Assembly: GCA_031423495.1 (NCBI GenBank)
Contig: JANPFP010000259.1
Coordinates: 1 to 64,000 of the forward strand
Reading direction: 5' to 3'
Source: JACPYM01 sp031423495
GTDB lineage: Bacteria; Acidobacteriota; Blastocatellia; RBC074
Length of the DNA stretch: 64,000 nucleotides
The notes under the pieces were generated by a model. It saw only the letters and a list, made by a program, of their open reading frames with translations. It ran no database searches and was not told where the DNA came from. The position numbers and the translations under genes were made by a program. Of this stretch, positions 9,513 through 17,753 are shown piece by piece (the first letter of the stretch is position 1; every line of letters begins with the position of its first letter).

Positions 9513-10388
9513 ATGATGACTATGGGAAAATATCTACATCCATTTACTGACTGGGGTTTCAAGCGGCTCTTTGGCAGCGAACTGGGCAAAGAGCTATTGA
9601 TTGATTTTCTGAATCAGTTGCTGCCGCAAGAACACCAGATTCGGGATTTGACCTTTGCGCGCAACGAGCAAGTAGGCCGCAACGAATATGACCGGCGCGC
9701 AGTCTTCGATTTGTTTTGCGTGAGTCCGAGCGGCGAACGCTTTATTGTTGAGATGCAAAAGGCCAAGCAGAACTATTTCAAAGACCGCAGCGTGTTTTAC
9801 GCGACCTTCCCGATTCAGGAACAAGCCCCGCGCGGCGAGTGGAATTACCAACTCGAACCGGTTTATCTGATAGGCATTCTTGATTTCGTGTTTGCAGAGG
9901 ATAAACACGACACCGAAGTGATTCATCGCGTGCAATTGAAAGACCAGATCAATCGCGTCTTTTATGACAAGCTGACTTTCATCTATCTCGAAATGCCCAA
10001 GTTCAACAAAACCGAAGCTGAGTTGGCGACACTGACTGACAAATGGCTATACGTGTTGAAGCATTTGTCAGAACTCACCGACCGTCCGGCCAAGTTGCAA
10101 GAGCGCGTATTCTCGCGGCTGTTCGACATTGCGGAAGTTGGCAATCTCAACCGCACTGAACGTGCTTTGTATGAAGAAAGTTTGAAGGTTTACCGCGATT
10201 TGACCAACGTGCTTGATACTTCGTTTTCGGATGGTGAAGCTTGCGGAATTGAAAAAGGCCGCGAGGCAGGACGAATGGAAAGAACGCTAGAAGTGGCGCG
10301 AGAGGGTTTACAGAATAACGTGCCGATAGCAGTAATCGCTCAACTCACGGGCTTGAGTGAAGCCGAAATTGAAGCCTTACGCGACTGA
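9513..10388 (+). CDS. Rpn-family PD-(D/E)XK nuclease / putative transposase
   Basis: A 291-aa protein of the Rpn/PDDEXK_2 group (recombination-promoting nucleases, often annotated as transposases). The conserved start KYLHPFTDWGFKRLFG is followed by the nuclease core with Asp66 and Glu80-Met-Gln82-Lys83. The C-terminus has a charged helix and a short HTH-like tail (LTGLSEAEIEALRD), typical of the family. The ATG at 9513 is chosen because the conserved domain begins immediately after it; the ribosome-binding site is weak. Known relatives cut DNA and promote RecA-independent recombination. A second nuclease of this broad class lies at 38951, in a metabolic operon. Confidence 0.87.
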   Translation: MMTMGKYLHPFTDWGFKRLFGSELGKELLIDFLNQLLPQEHQIRDLTFARNEQVGRNEYDRRAVFDLFCVSPSGERFIVEMQKAKQNYFKDRSVFYATFPIQEQAPRGEWNYQLEPVYLIGILDFVFAEDKHDTEVIHRVQLKDQINRVFYDKLTFIYLEMPKFNKTEAELATLTDKWLYVLKHLSELTDRPAKLQERVFSRLFDIAEVGNLNRTERALYEESLKVYRDLTNVLDTSFSDGEACGIEKGREAGRMERTLEVAREGLQNNVPIAVIAQLTGLSEAEIEALRD

Positions 10389-10477
10389 ATTGGAAAATTA
10401 CGAACTATCAAGAAGCGTGCAAATGGTTGGGTACGCTTTATCGCAAGGGATAAGAAGTTAAGTTGCAAGTCGAAGTT

Positions 10478-10813
10478 ATGGCCTTTCTTGTTTGTTACTC
10501 GTTGCCTCTCGAAGATCATACCCGAAAACGAGCGATCTATTTAGATCAGCAATTTTATGAACTGATTTTCGAAAATTGCTGCTTGGAAAACGGCGGTTAT
10601 CCGCTACTACGAGAAATTGCATTGCTGAAATATAAAAGCCCAACGCTCATCATCGAGGAAGACAAGTTGTTTGCGCTCGAACAAGAGCTTGGGAGTTTCG
10701 AATTGCTCAAACTTGAGCATCCACAGATCGAAGAATTCAAACGCGTATGCAACCAAGCGCGGTCTGTTGGGTGTTCATTAACGGTAAGTGGCGACATGTA
10801 CCCTGAACTCTAA
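10478..10813 (+). CDS. Small protein of unknown function
   Basis: An open frame of 111 aa from ATG 10478; a TTG at 10463 would add five residues. The protein is acidic and probably alpha/beta (MAFLVCYSLPLEDHT at the start, LIIEEDKLFALEQELG in the middle). No signal peptide or membrane segment is seen. It lies 89 bp after the Rpn nuclease and 12 bp before the isomerase-like gene. A partner or immunity role for the nuclease is possible but unsupported. I do not recognise the family. Confidence 0.55.
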   Translation: MAFLVCYSLPLEDHTRKRAIYLDQQFYELIFENCCLENGGYPLLREIALLKYKSPTLIIEEDKLFALEQELGSFELLKLEHPQIEEFKRVCNQARSVGCSLTVSGDMYPEL

Positions 10814-10825
10814 CAAAGGAACCCA

Positions 10826-11866
10826 ATGCTTATTAACCGACGTGAATTTTCAAAACTCGCACTAACCGCGCTGCCTGTCAGCGGATTGGTTACGCTGCCG
10901 CAAGCGAAACCAAATTCAAAATTCGGCGGCGTACAAATCGGTGTCATCGCGCCGTATAGCTTTCGCAGCATGCCTTCGAGCGCCGATGACTTGCTGAAAT
11001 ACCTTTTGCAACTCGGCGTCAATAGCGTCGAGATGCAATCTGAGCCGGTCGAGGCTTATGCCGGAGCGCCCGTCCCGCAAGGTCGCGGCCCGGGTGGCCC
11101 ACCGCCGCCAGGTGGTGGCGGACAAATGCGTACACCGGGCGCAGGCGGCCCGCCTCCGGGTGGTGCGCCTCCGCAAGGGCGTCCCCAAATGTCGCCCGAA
11201 CAGCAAGCAGCGATGCAAAAGCGCACTGAAGACATGCGCAAGTGGCGGTTGTCGGTGCCGATGGAAAAATACAAGGCGCTGGCGAAACAGTACAAAGACG
11301 CGGGCGTGACGATTCACATCGTCAAGTTCAACCTGAATGCCAACATGCCTGACGAAGAAATTGATTATTGTTTTAACGTCGCCAAAGCGATGGGCTGCCA
11401 AGGCATCACGTGCGAACCGCCGTTGAGCCAAACCAAACGGCTGGGTGAGTTCGCCGCGAAACACAAAATCATGCTGGGCTATCACGGGCATTCGAATATG
11501 ACGAGCGACGAAGCGTTTGCGAAACCTTCGAGTTGGGAAACGGCGATGGCGCATTCGGCTTTCAACGGATGCAACATTGACGTAGGCCATTTCACGGCGG
11601 GCAATGGATTCTCTCCGGCTGAGTTCATCAAGAAATATCACAACCGCATCACGAACCTGCACCTGAAAGATCGCAAGACCAATCAGGGGCCGAACATGCC
11701 GTGGGGGCAGGGCGACACGCAGATCAAAGAGATTCTGCAATTGATGAAGAAAGAGAAATACACTTTCCCCGCCAGCATCGAGTTGGAATATCCGGTGCCG
11801 GAAGGTTCGGACGCGGTCAAAGAAGTCGCCAAGTGCGTCGAGTTTTGCAAGAACGCGCTGGCTTAA
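10826..11866 (+). CDS. Sugar phosphate isomerase/epimerase-fold protein (TIM barrel), exported
   Basis: A 346-aa protein of the xylose-isomerase-like TIM-barrel family (AP endonuclease 2 fold, PF01261). AAAGGA lies 6 nt before the ATG. A Tat-like N-terminus (RREFSKLALTALPVSG) suggests export. Barrel motifs include GYHGHSN, NIDVGHFTAGNG, NLHLKDRK and a C-terminal SIELEYP, giving the His/Asp/Glu metal ligands usual in this fold. A Pro/Gly/Gln-rich insert of about 45 residues (about 80-125) interrupts the N-terminal half and is absent from the paralogue at 16887. The substrate is unknown, probably a sugar or polyol derivative. Confidence 0.83.
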   Translation: MLINRREFSKLALTALPVSGLVTLPQAKPNSKFGGVQIGVIAPYSFRSMPSSADDLLKYLLQLGVNSVEMQSEPVEAYAGAPVPQGRGPGGPPPPGGGGQMRTPGAGGPPPGGAPPQGRPQMSPEQQAAMQKRTEDMRKWRLSVPMEKYKALAKQYKDAGVTIHIVKFNLNANMPDEEIDYCFNVAKAMGCQGITCEPPLSQTKRLGEFAAKHKIMLGYHGHSNMTSDEAFAKPSSWETAMAHSAFNGCNIDVGHFTAGNGFSPAEFIKKYHNRITNLHLKDRKTNQGPNMPWGQGDTQIKEILQLMKKEKYTFPASIELEYPVPEGSDAVKEVAKCVEFCKNALA

Positions 11867-11908
11867 AAATCAAGGCGGTACTACAGGTGTGTGGATAGAG
11901 GAAACAAC

Positions 11909-12021
11909 ATTTCACAGGATTGACAGGATTTTCAGGATGGACAGGATTGGTCAATAGGCAGAGGCATTTCACCATTCCTTTCATCCTGTCCATCCTGAAA
12001 ATCCTGTCAATCCTGTGAAAT
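11909..12021. repeat. Perfect 39-bp inverted repeat built of CAGGAT words
   Basis: The left arm (11909-11947) and right arm (11983-12021) are perfect reverse complements over 39 bp, separated by 35 bp. Each arm contains four near-tandem copies of CAGGAT(T/G) with a 9-10-bp period. It fills the gap between the isomerase-like gene and the second esterase. The transcript would form a very stable hairpin, but no U-tract follows. No transposase gene is associated. Confidence 0.93.
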
Positions 12022-12087
12022 TGGTTTTCTGGTTTTGTCCCGCAACAATTACGGTAGTGCCATTCAAGGCGGCTTAACCTATTTTCT

Positions 12088-13704
12088 ATGAGTCTTTCCT
12101 TCATGAAAAAGATCAACCACTTATCGCTCGTCGTAATTTTATTGGCTATGGCAACTGCTGCGTTTGCGCAAAATCAGGTGAAGATGGCTAACGGTACGCT
12201 TGAAGGCACGCTGGAAACTTCCGGCGTACGCAGTTTCAAAGGCGTACCATTCGGCGCTCCGCCCGTAGGTGATTTGCGCTGGAAACCCCCGCAAGCGGTG
12301 AAAAATTGGGAAGGCATTCGCAAAGCAGACAAGTTCGGTGCGCGTTGTATGCAGCGCAATCTGTTCGGCGACATGAATTTTCGCGCGAACGGGATGAGTG
12401 AAGATTGCCTTTATCTCAACGTCTGGACGTCCGCGAAATCAGGACGCGAGAAACTGCCGGTGCTGGTTTATTTTTTCGGCGGAGGCTTTATGGCGGGCGA
12501 CGGATCAGAGCCGCGTTATGATGGCGAGAGCATGGCGCGCAAAGGCATCGTCGCCATCACTGTGAATTATCGCTTGAGCGTATTCGGTTTCATGGCGCAC
12601 CCCGAACTGACCAAAGAATCGCCGAATAAAGCGTCGGGCAATTATGCGTTGTTTGATCAACACGCGGCGCTCAAGTGGGTGCAACAAAACATCGCGGCCT
12701 TTGGCGGAGACCCACGGCGCGTAACCATCGCGGGTGAATCGGCGGGTTCGATTGCGGTGAGCGCGCAAATGGCTTCGCCGCTGTCGAAAGGCTTGATTGC
12801 CGGAGCGATTGGCGAGAGCGGTTCGATGATGGGCGCTCTCTCGGCGGTTCCGTTGGCCGAAGGCGAACAGAACGGCGCGAAGTTCGGTGCGGCTATTGGT
12901 AAAGAATCGTTGGCGGCCTTGCGCGCGCTTCCCGCTAACGAATTGCTCGAAGCCACTGCGAAGCCCGGCTTGCCGCGTTTTTCGCCGACGGTGGATGGAT
13001 ACTTTTTCCCTAAGTCTCCGTTTGATATTTTTGCGGTGGGCGAACAAGCACACGTGCCTTTGCTGGCTGGTTCTAACTCAGAAGAGTCGGGCGCGGCTGG
13101 CGTGTTAGGCCGCGAACAACCGACCGTCGAAAATTATCGCAAGGCGCTCACGCGACTTTATAACGACAAGGCCGATGCGATTTTCAAACTCTATCCGGCC
13201 ACGAATGAGACCGAAGTTTTAGACGCCGCGCAGGATTTGGCGGGTGATCGCTTTATTGGTTACAGCACGTGGAAGTGGGTTGATCTGGCGACGAAAACCG
13301 GTGGCAAGCCGACTTATTATTATCGCTATGATCGCAAGCGTCCGGCGATGCGGGCTGAGATGGGCGATGCGCAACCGGGCATGGCCGGCGGCGTAGTGCG
13401 TGGCGCTCCGGCGCGTCCGCCCGCGCGCGGCGCAGTGCATTCGGCTGAGATCGAATACGCGATGGGCAACCTCGACGGAAACAAAGTCTATGCGTGGACG
13501 CCCGACGATCAGCAAGTGTCAAAAACGATGCAGGACTATTTCGCCAACTTCATCAAGACCGGAAATCCGAATGGCAAGGCTCTGGCGAACTGGCCCCTGT
13601 TCAGTGCCAACCAACGAATGATTATTGATGTGAACACGCGCGCCGAAGCCGACAAGGTGCGCGCGCGTTATGAATTCCTCGATCAGTTTTACACGAAGAA
13701 GTGA
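12088..13704 (+). CDS. Carboxylesterase type B, Sec-exported
   Basis: A 538-aa carboxylesterase/lipase family protein (PF00135). The classical elbow AGESAGS places the nucleophile at Ser218; GAVHSAEIEYAMG near the C-terminus carries the probable His. The N-terminus is a Sec signal peptide ending AAFAQ; the ATG at 12103 (five residues later) is an equally good start and neither has a clear ribosome-binding site. A Gly/Ala/Pro/Arg-rich insert (about 431-449) precedes the catalytic His. It is followed 7 bp later by the dehydrogenase small subunit, so the esterase may feed its alcohol product to that module, which is inference. Confidence 0.88.
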   Translation: MSLSFMKKINHLSLVVILLAMATAAFAQNQVKMANGTLEGTLETSGVRSFKGVPFGAPPVGDLRWKPPQAVKNWEGIRKADKFGARCMQRNLFGDMNFRANGMSEDCLYLNVWTSAKSGREKLPVLVYFFGGGFMAGDGSEPRYDGESMARKGIVAITVNYRLSVFGFMAHPELTKESPNKASGNYALFDQHAALKWVQQNIAAFGGDPRRVTIAGESAGSIAVSAQMASPLSKGLIAGAIGESGSMMGALSAVPLAEGEQNGAKFGAAIGKESLAALRALPANELLEATAKPGLPRFSPTVDGYFFPKSPFDIFAVGEQAHVPLLAGSNSEESGAAGVLGREQPTVENYRKALTRLYNDKADAIFKLYPATNETEVLDAAQDLAGDRFIGYSTWKWVDLATKTGGKPTYYYRYDRKRPAMRAEMGDAQPGMAGGVVRGAPARPPARGAVHSAEIEYAMGNLDGNKVYAWTPDDQQVSKTMQDYFANFIKTGNPNGKALANWPLFSANQRMIIDVNTRAEADKVRARYEFLDQFYTKK

Positions 13705-13711
13705 AAGCAAC

Positions 13712-14305
13712 ATGAAACGAAGAAGCTTTATTCAAACGCTGGCGGTGACTCCGGCGGCGGCTTTGCCTGCGTTCGCCGAATCACCGAATGTCGCGCCTGC
13801 GATTCAACAAGCGGCAACGTCGGTCGAAGCCGTTAAGCTTGATACGCTGCCGCTTGATGCCGTAGCCGAAATGGCTCCGCGCTTTTTCACGGCGGCGCAA
13901 TTTGCTGCGCTGTCGAAGTTAAGCGATATACTGTTGCCGCCGCTTAACGGCATGCCCGGCGCGCTGGAGGCAGACGCGCCAGCGTTTCTCGACTTTCTTA
14001 TCAGCAAGTCGCCCGCTGAACGCCAGCAGATTTATCGCGCCGGACTCGACGCGTTGAACGCGAACGCGCAGCGGCAATTCAAAAAACCGTTTGCCGAACT
14101 CGACACGACGCAAGCCAGCAGCTTGCTCGCGCCTTTGCGTGAAGCCTGGACTTACGTGCCGCCAACTGATCTATTCGCACGCTTTCTGCGCGAGGCCAAG
14201 TCGGACGTGCGCACAGCGACGATGAACTCGCGCGCTTACGCTACGGCTGGTGCGGCAGGACGCCGCGGCGGCGGTACGGGACAGTATTGGTATCCGTTGG
14301 ATTAG
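13712..14305 (+). CDS. Gluconate 2-dehydrogenase subunit 3-like protein, Tat signal
   Basis: A 197-aa protein of the gluconate 2-dehydrogenase subunit 3 family (PF13618), the small partner that escorts or docks a GMC flavoprotein subunit. The N-terminus has KRRSFIQTLAVTPAAALPAFA, a Tat-type signal by which the folded partner could be co-exported. The conserved core follows (FFTAAQFAALSKLSDILLPP). The C-terminus ends in a Gly/Arg-rich tail and GTGQYWYPLD. The GMC gene lies 68 bp downstream. The TAG stop is inside an inverted repeat (14302-14360), so the repeat may have modified the 3' end. Confidence 0.85.
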   Translation: MKRRSFIQTLAVTPAAALPAFAESPNVAPAIQQAATSVEAVKLDTLPLDAVAEMAPRFFTAAQFAALSKLSDILLPPLNGMPGALEADAPAFLDFLISKSPAERQQIYRAGLDALNANAQRQFKKPFAELDTTQASSLLAPLREAWTYVPPTDLFARFLREAKSDVRTATMNSRAYATAGAAGRRGGGTGQYWYPLD

Positions 14306-14360
14306 TGGCTAGTGGCTTACTGATTGAAACTAGCTACTAGCCACTAACCACTAGCTACTT
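14302..14360. repeat. Inverted repeat of TAGTGGC words at a gene end
   Basis: The word TTAGTGGCTAGT at 14302-14313 is repeated in inverted orientation in the stretch ending near 14360, and both arms consist of degenerate copies of (A/C)TAG(T/C)GGCTAG. The left arm includes the TAG stop codon of the preceding gene. It lies between subunit 3 and the GMC oxidoreductase. Confidence 0.75.
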
Positions 14361-14373
14361 CTGAAATGGCTTT

Positions 14374-15942
14374 ATGGAAAAATCAGTTTACGACGTAATC
14401 ATAGTTGGTTCGGGCGCGGCGGGCGGCACGGCGGCGTATGGGCTTACGCAAAAAGGCGCGAAGTGTTTAGTGCTCGAAGCCGGGCCGCTGGTTGATTTCA
14501 ATCGTCAGCGCACGATGAAGCCCGTTTACGAATTGCCTTATCGCGGACTGGGCAAGCCGGGTAAGTTGCCGCACGTTTATCAGGCGACTGAATTCAACGC
14601 GCATCAATGGGTAGACCACGAGCAAGTGCCTTATACCTTCAGCACCAAAACTCCTTATAGCTGGGGTCGCATTCGTATGATCGGTGGCAAGTCGAATTTC
14701 TGGGGACGCATGTCTTATCGCTTGAGCGATTATGAATTCAAAGCCAAAGACCACGATGGATACGGCGACAACTGGCCGATTAGTTATGCCGAGCTTGCGC
14801 CGTTTTATGACCGCATAGAAACCATCTTCCGCGTATCTGGTCGCAAAGAAGGTTTGCCGCAATTGCCCGATGGACAGTTTGTCGAAGACGCTTCGCCCGA
14901 TGGCGCAGTGATTGAACGCATGAACAAAACCGGTGCGACGCGCGGCATGCGTATCACGAAAATTCGCCGCGCGTTAGGTGATGGACAGTTTGCGAGTTCG
15001 ACAAATCTGTTGCTGCCTACGGCACAAGCGACGGGCAATCTGACCATCGTGCCGAATGCCGTGGTGCGCGCCGTCACGGTTGATAAGGCAACCGGTAAAG
15101 CGAACGGTGTCAGTTTTTTTGACCGTCAGTCGGGGCGTGAATTGCACGCCAAAGCCAAAGCCGTAGTGTTGGGCGCTTCGTGTTTAGAAAGCACGCGCAT
15201 CCTGTTGAATTCAAACATCGCCAATTCGAGCGGCGTGCTGGGGCATTATTGGCACGATCAGTTTTATATTCCCGGCGGTGTTTACGGTGTGATTCCCGAA
15301 GTGAAAGGCGGCAAGCCTTCGCGCGGCTTCAGCGGCTCTGGCGTAATCGTCAGGTTCCGCAATCTGAAAACCAAAGAGAAAAACTTCTTGCGCGGTTACG
15401 CTTGCGATGTGAATCCCGGCCAATCGCCTGATGCGAAATACTTTCCAACCTGGGGTGCTGAACTCGAAGCGCAAATCGCCAACCATCGCAACGCGGGCAT
15501 CGGTACGACGATCATGGGCGAGACGCTCGCGCGCTTTGAAAATCACGTTAAGCTCGACCCGAAAGTGACGGATGCGTGGGGCATTCCCGTGTTGAACTTC
15601 AACGTTAAATACACCGACAACGAATTCAAGATGGCGAAAGACGCGGTTGATTCGGTCAGCCAGTTGTTGCTCGATAGCGGCTGCGAAGTGTTGCATCGCA
15701 ACGAAGTCATGAATAATCCCGGTCGCAGCATGCACGAACTCGGCACTTGCCGAATGGGCCACAATCCGAAAACCAGCGTGTTGAATCAGTGGAATCAAAG
15801 CCACGACATCAAGAATCTGTTGGTGATGGATGGCAGCAGTTTTGTTTCGGGTGGCGCGCAAAACCCTACGTTGACGATTATGGCGCTGGCGTTGCGCGCG
15901 AGTGAACATCTTGCTGAACTGGTGAAAAAAGGAGAAATGTGA
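14374..15942 (+). CDS. GMC family oxidoreductase (FAD-dependent dehydrogenase large subunit)
   Basis: A 522-aa flavoprotein of the glucose-methanol-choline family, expected to oxidise an alcohol, sugar or polyol. The FAD-binding VGSGAAGGTAAYGL motif is at residues 11-24. The middle has SWGRIRMIGGKSNFWGRMSYR, and the C-terminal GMC domain carries the probable catalytic His in SMHELGTCRMGH and ends with NPTLTIMALALRASEHL. It has no signal peptide of its own, consistent with Tat co-export with subunit 3. It overlaps the start of the cytochrome gene, so electrons probably pass to that cytochrome. This three-part layout matches membrane gluconate- and sorbosone-type dehydrogenases. Confidence 0.92.
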   Translation: MEKSVYDVIIVGSGAAGGTAAYGLTQKGAKCLVLEAGPLVDFNRQRTMKPVYELPYRGLGKPGKLPHVYQATEFNAHQWVDHEQVPYTFSTKTPYSWGRIRMIGGKSNFWGRMSYRLSDYEFKAKDHDGYGDNWPISYAELAPFYDRIETIFRVSGRKEGLPQLPDGQFVEDASPDGAVIERMNKTGATRGMRITKIRRALGDGQFASSTNLLLPTAQATGNLTIVPNAVVRAVTVDKATGKANGVSFFDRQSGRELHAKAKAVVLGASCLESTRILLNSNIANSSGVLGHYWHDQFYIPGGVYGVIPEVKGGKPSRGFSGSGVIVRFRNLKTKEKNFLRGYACDVNPGQSPDAKYFPTWGAELEAQIANHRNAGIGTTIMGETLARFENHVKLDPKVTDAWGIPVLNFNVKYTDNEFKMAKDAVDSVSQLLLDSGCEVLHRNEVMNNPGRSMHELGTCRMGHNPKTSVLNQWNQSHDIKNLLVMDGSSFVSGGAQNPTLTIMALALRASEHLAELVKKGEM

Positions 15943-16532
15943 GTTCAAAGAAATTTGCCACAGAGGCACAGAGACACAGAGAAAAATTGACGGAATTTAT
16001 TTTTCGCTCTGTGCCTCTGTGCCTCTGTGGCAAATTTTTCCGTATTGCGCTGGTCTTGCTTGCTGTTTTAGGAATTGTCGTAGCGCAATCAGAACAAAAG
16101 CCTTTGCCGGGGCCGGTGCAACCGATTGCCTTTAGCCACAAGCTGCACGCGGGCGCGCAAAGTTTGAAATGCGCTACGTGTCACAAGAACCCTGACCCCG
16201 GCGAACGAATGGGATTGGCTACGGCGGCGCTGTGCATGCAATGCCACGAAGAAGTGAAAGCCGATAGCCCTGAGATTCAAAAGCTGGCGACGTATGCCAA
16301 AGATAAACGCGAGATCAAATGGCGGCGCGTTTACGAAATCCCCAGCTATGTATTTTTCAGCCATCGAGCGCATCTGACAGCTGGCGCTACGTGCGTGACT
16401 TGCCACGGCGAAGTCAAAGAGCTGGAACAGATGTACAAAGCCAAAGAGATCAATATGGCGAGTTGCATGAATTGCCATCAGGCCAACAAGGCCAGCACCG
16501 ATTGCAGTTATTGTCACGACAAGATGAACTGA
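15939..16532 (+). CDS. Five-haem c-type cytochrome (cytochrome c3/c7-like)
   Basis: The product has five CXXCH haem sites (CATCH, CMQCH, CVTCH, CMNCH, CSYCH) and two FSH-type distal-histidine segments, as in class III cytochromes; it is probably periplasmic and accepts electrons from the upstream flavoprotein. Translation from GTG 15939, with AAGGAG just upstream and a 4-bp overlap (GTGA) with the GMC stop, gives 197 aa. The N-terminal 30 or so residues are then encoded by an 87-bp inverted repeat lying before the hydrophobic signal segment FFRIALVLLAVLGIVVAQ. A later GTG at 16011, inside the repeat's right arm, would give 173 aa. The signal-like segment is intact with either start. Confidence 0.88.
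   Translation: MSSKKFATEAQRHREKLTEFIFRSVPLCLCGKFFRIALVLLAVLGIVVAQSEQKPLPGPVQPIAFSHKLHAGAQSLKCATCHKNPDPGERMGLATAALCMQCHEEVKADSPEIQKLATYAKDKREIKWRRVYEIPSYVFFSHRAHLTAGATCVTCHGEVKELEQMYKAKEINMASCMNCHQANKASTDCSYCHDKMN
15951..16037. repeat. 87-bp inverted repeat of CACAGAG words inside a coding region
   Basis: The left arm starts AAATTTGCCACAGAGGCACA at 15951 and the right arm ends with its reverse complement at 16037; the arms match over about 36 bp with one substitution and a 2-base bulge. Each arm holds three or four copies of CACAGAG(G/A). The element is 87 bp, exactly 29 codons, and lies in frame within the start of the cytochrome gene. Confidence 0.9.
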
Positions 16533-16552
16533 GTTCTGGTCAACGAATTTTT

Positions 16553-16846
16553 ATGATTCAACCTGACAAGCACAACCGCGCGCTTTGGGCGTTACAACAA
16601 ATCATTGTTCGGGCGCGTTTTCTGGCTTCCAAAGAAAACCAGATGACGAAAGTCGTTGGCCTTTTGGATGCGGCAGAGGAATTGCCGCAACTGATCGCCG
16701 AAGCAGAAGATCGCACTGTTGAGTTTACGATAGCGTTGCAAGCGATCACCGAACGTTACCCTTATTGCCGCAATATACTGGCCGAGTTCGAAATCGAGGC
16801 GAGCCGTTCAGCGCCCGAACCTATCAGGGAATTACAGCTTGTTTAG
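16553..16846 (+). CDS. Small helical protein of unknown function
   Basis: A 97-aa open frame from ATG 16553, 20 bp after the cytochrome stop. The sequence (MIQPDKHNRALWALQQIIVRAR at the start) predicts an all-helical soluble protein without signal peptide or membrane segment. Position suggests cotranscription with the dehydrogenase module or the following isomerase. The family is not recognised. Confidence 0.6.
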   Translation: MIQPDKHNRALWALQQIIVRARFLASKENQMTKVVGLLDAAEELPQLIAEAEDRTVEFTIALQAITERYPYCRNILAEFEIEASRSAPEPIRELQLV

Positions 16847-16886
16847 CTGCGGTTCTAATTACCTTCACGGTCTCAAGAAAAATCAA

Positions 16887-17750
16887 ATGACTACTTTCAA
16901 CTCTCTTTCACGTCGCTCGTTCCTTTCACTGACTGCTTCCGCTTCGGTTGCATTCGCCTTGCCTGCGGCTCCGAAAAAGCGATTGCCTATTGGCATTGAG
17001 CTTTATGCCGTGCGGGATGAATTGCAGAAAGACCTGATGGGTACAGTGCGCGCCGTCGCCAAGTTGGGTTACGAAGTCGTCGAGTTCTATTCTCCTTATA
17101 CGCAATGGACGACTGATTACGCCAAAGAGGTGCGCAAGCTGCTGGATGAGTTGAAGATCAAATGCTTGTCTACGCATAACGGCGCAAACGTGTTCACGCC
17201 AGAGAACTTGCCGAAGGCTATCGAACTCAATCAGATCATCGGTTCAAAAACGCTGGTGATGGCGAGCGCCGGTCGCGTGCAAGGGCTGGACGGTTGGAAA
17301 GGCGTCGCCGACAAACTCACGATGGCTGCTGAGAAATTAAAGCCGCTGAACATGCGCGCGGGCTTTCACAATCATCAAGTTGAATTCACGCCGCTCGAAG
17401 GCAAGCGTCCGATTGAAGTGTTGGCGGCGAATACGCCAAAAGATGTGACGTTACAATTCGACATCGGCACGGCAGTCGAGGCAGGCTCAGATTGCGTCGC
17501 GTGGATCAACGCCAATCCGGGCCGCATTCGTTCGCTGCATTTGAAAGACTGGGCGAAAGGCGAAGCTAAGGACGAGAAAGGTTATCGCGTGCTGTTTGGC
17601 GAAGGCGAAACGCCGTGGCAGAAAATTTTTGCCGCCGCCGAAGCTAAAGGCGGCGCAGAGTTTTATTTGATGGAACAGGAAGGCAGTCGCTTCGGTTCGC
17701 TTGAAACGGCGGAGAAGTGTTTGGCTACGTATAAGAAAATGCGGGCTTAA
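16887..17750 (+). CDS. Sugar phosphate isomerase/epimerase-fold protein (TIM barrel), exported
   Basis: A 287-aa xylose-isomerase-like TIM-barrel protein. The ATG at 16887 gives a short Tat-like signal (SRRSFLSLTASASVAFALPA). Core motifs are IGIELYAVRDEL, CLSTHNGAN, AGFHNHQVEF, LQFDIGTA, SLHLKDWAKG and FYLMEQEG, with His/Asp/Glu residues in metal-ligand positions. It is a distant paralogue of the protein at 10826 but lacks its Pro/Gly insert. Such proteins are often annotated as epimerases or inositol-catabolism-like enzymes; the substrate is unknown. It ends directly at a strong terminator. Confidence 0.86.
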   Translation: MTTFNSLSRRSFLSLTASASVAFALPAAPKKRLPIGIELYAVRDELQKDLMGTVRAVAKLGYEVVEFYSPYTQWTTDYAKEVRKLLDELKIKCLSTHNGANVFTPENLPKAIELNQIIGSKTLVMASAGRVQGLDGWKGVADKLTMAAEKLKPLNMRAGFHNHQVEFTPLEGKRPIEVLAANTPKDVTLQFDIGTAVEAGSDCVAWINANPGRIRSLHLKDWAKGEAKDEKGYRVLFGEGETPWQKIFAAAEAKGGAEFYLMEQEGSRFGSLETAEKCLATYKKMRA

Positions 17751-17753
17751 TGA

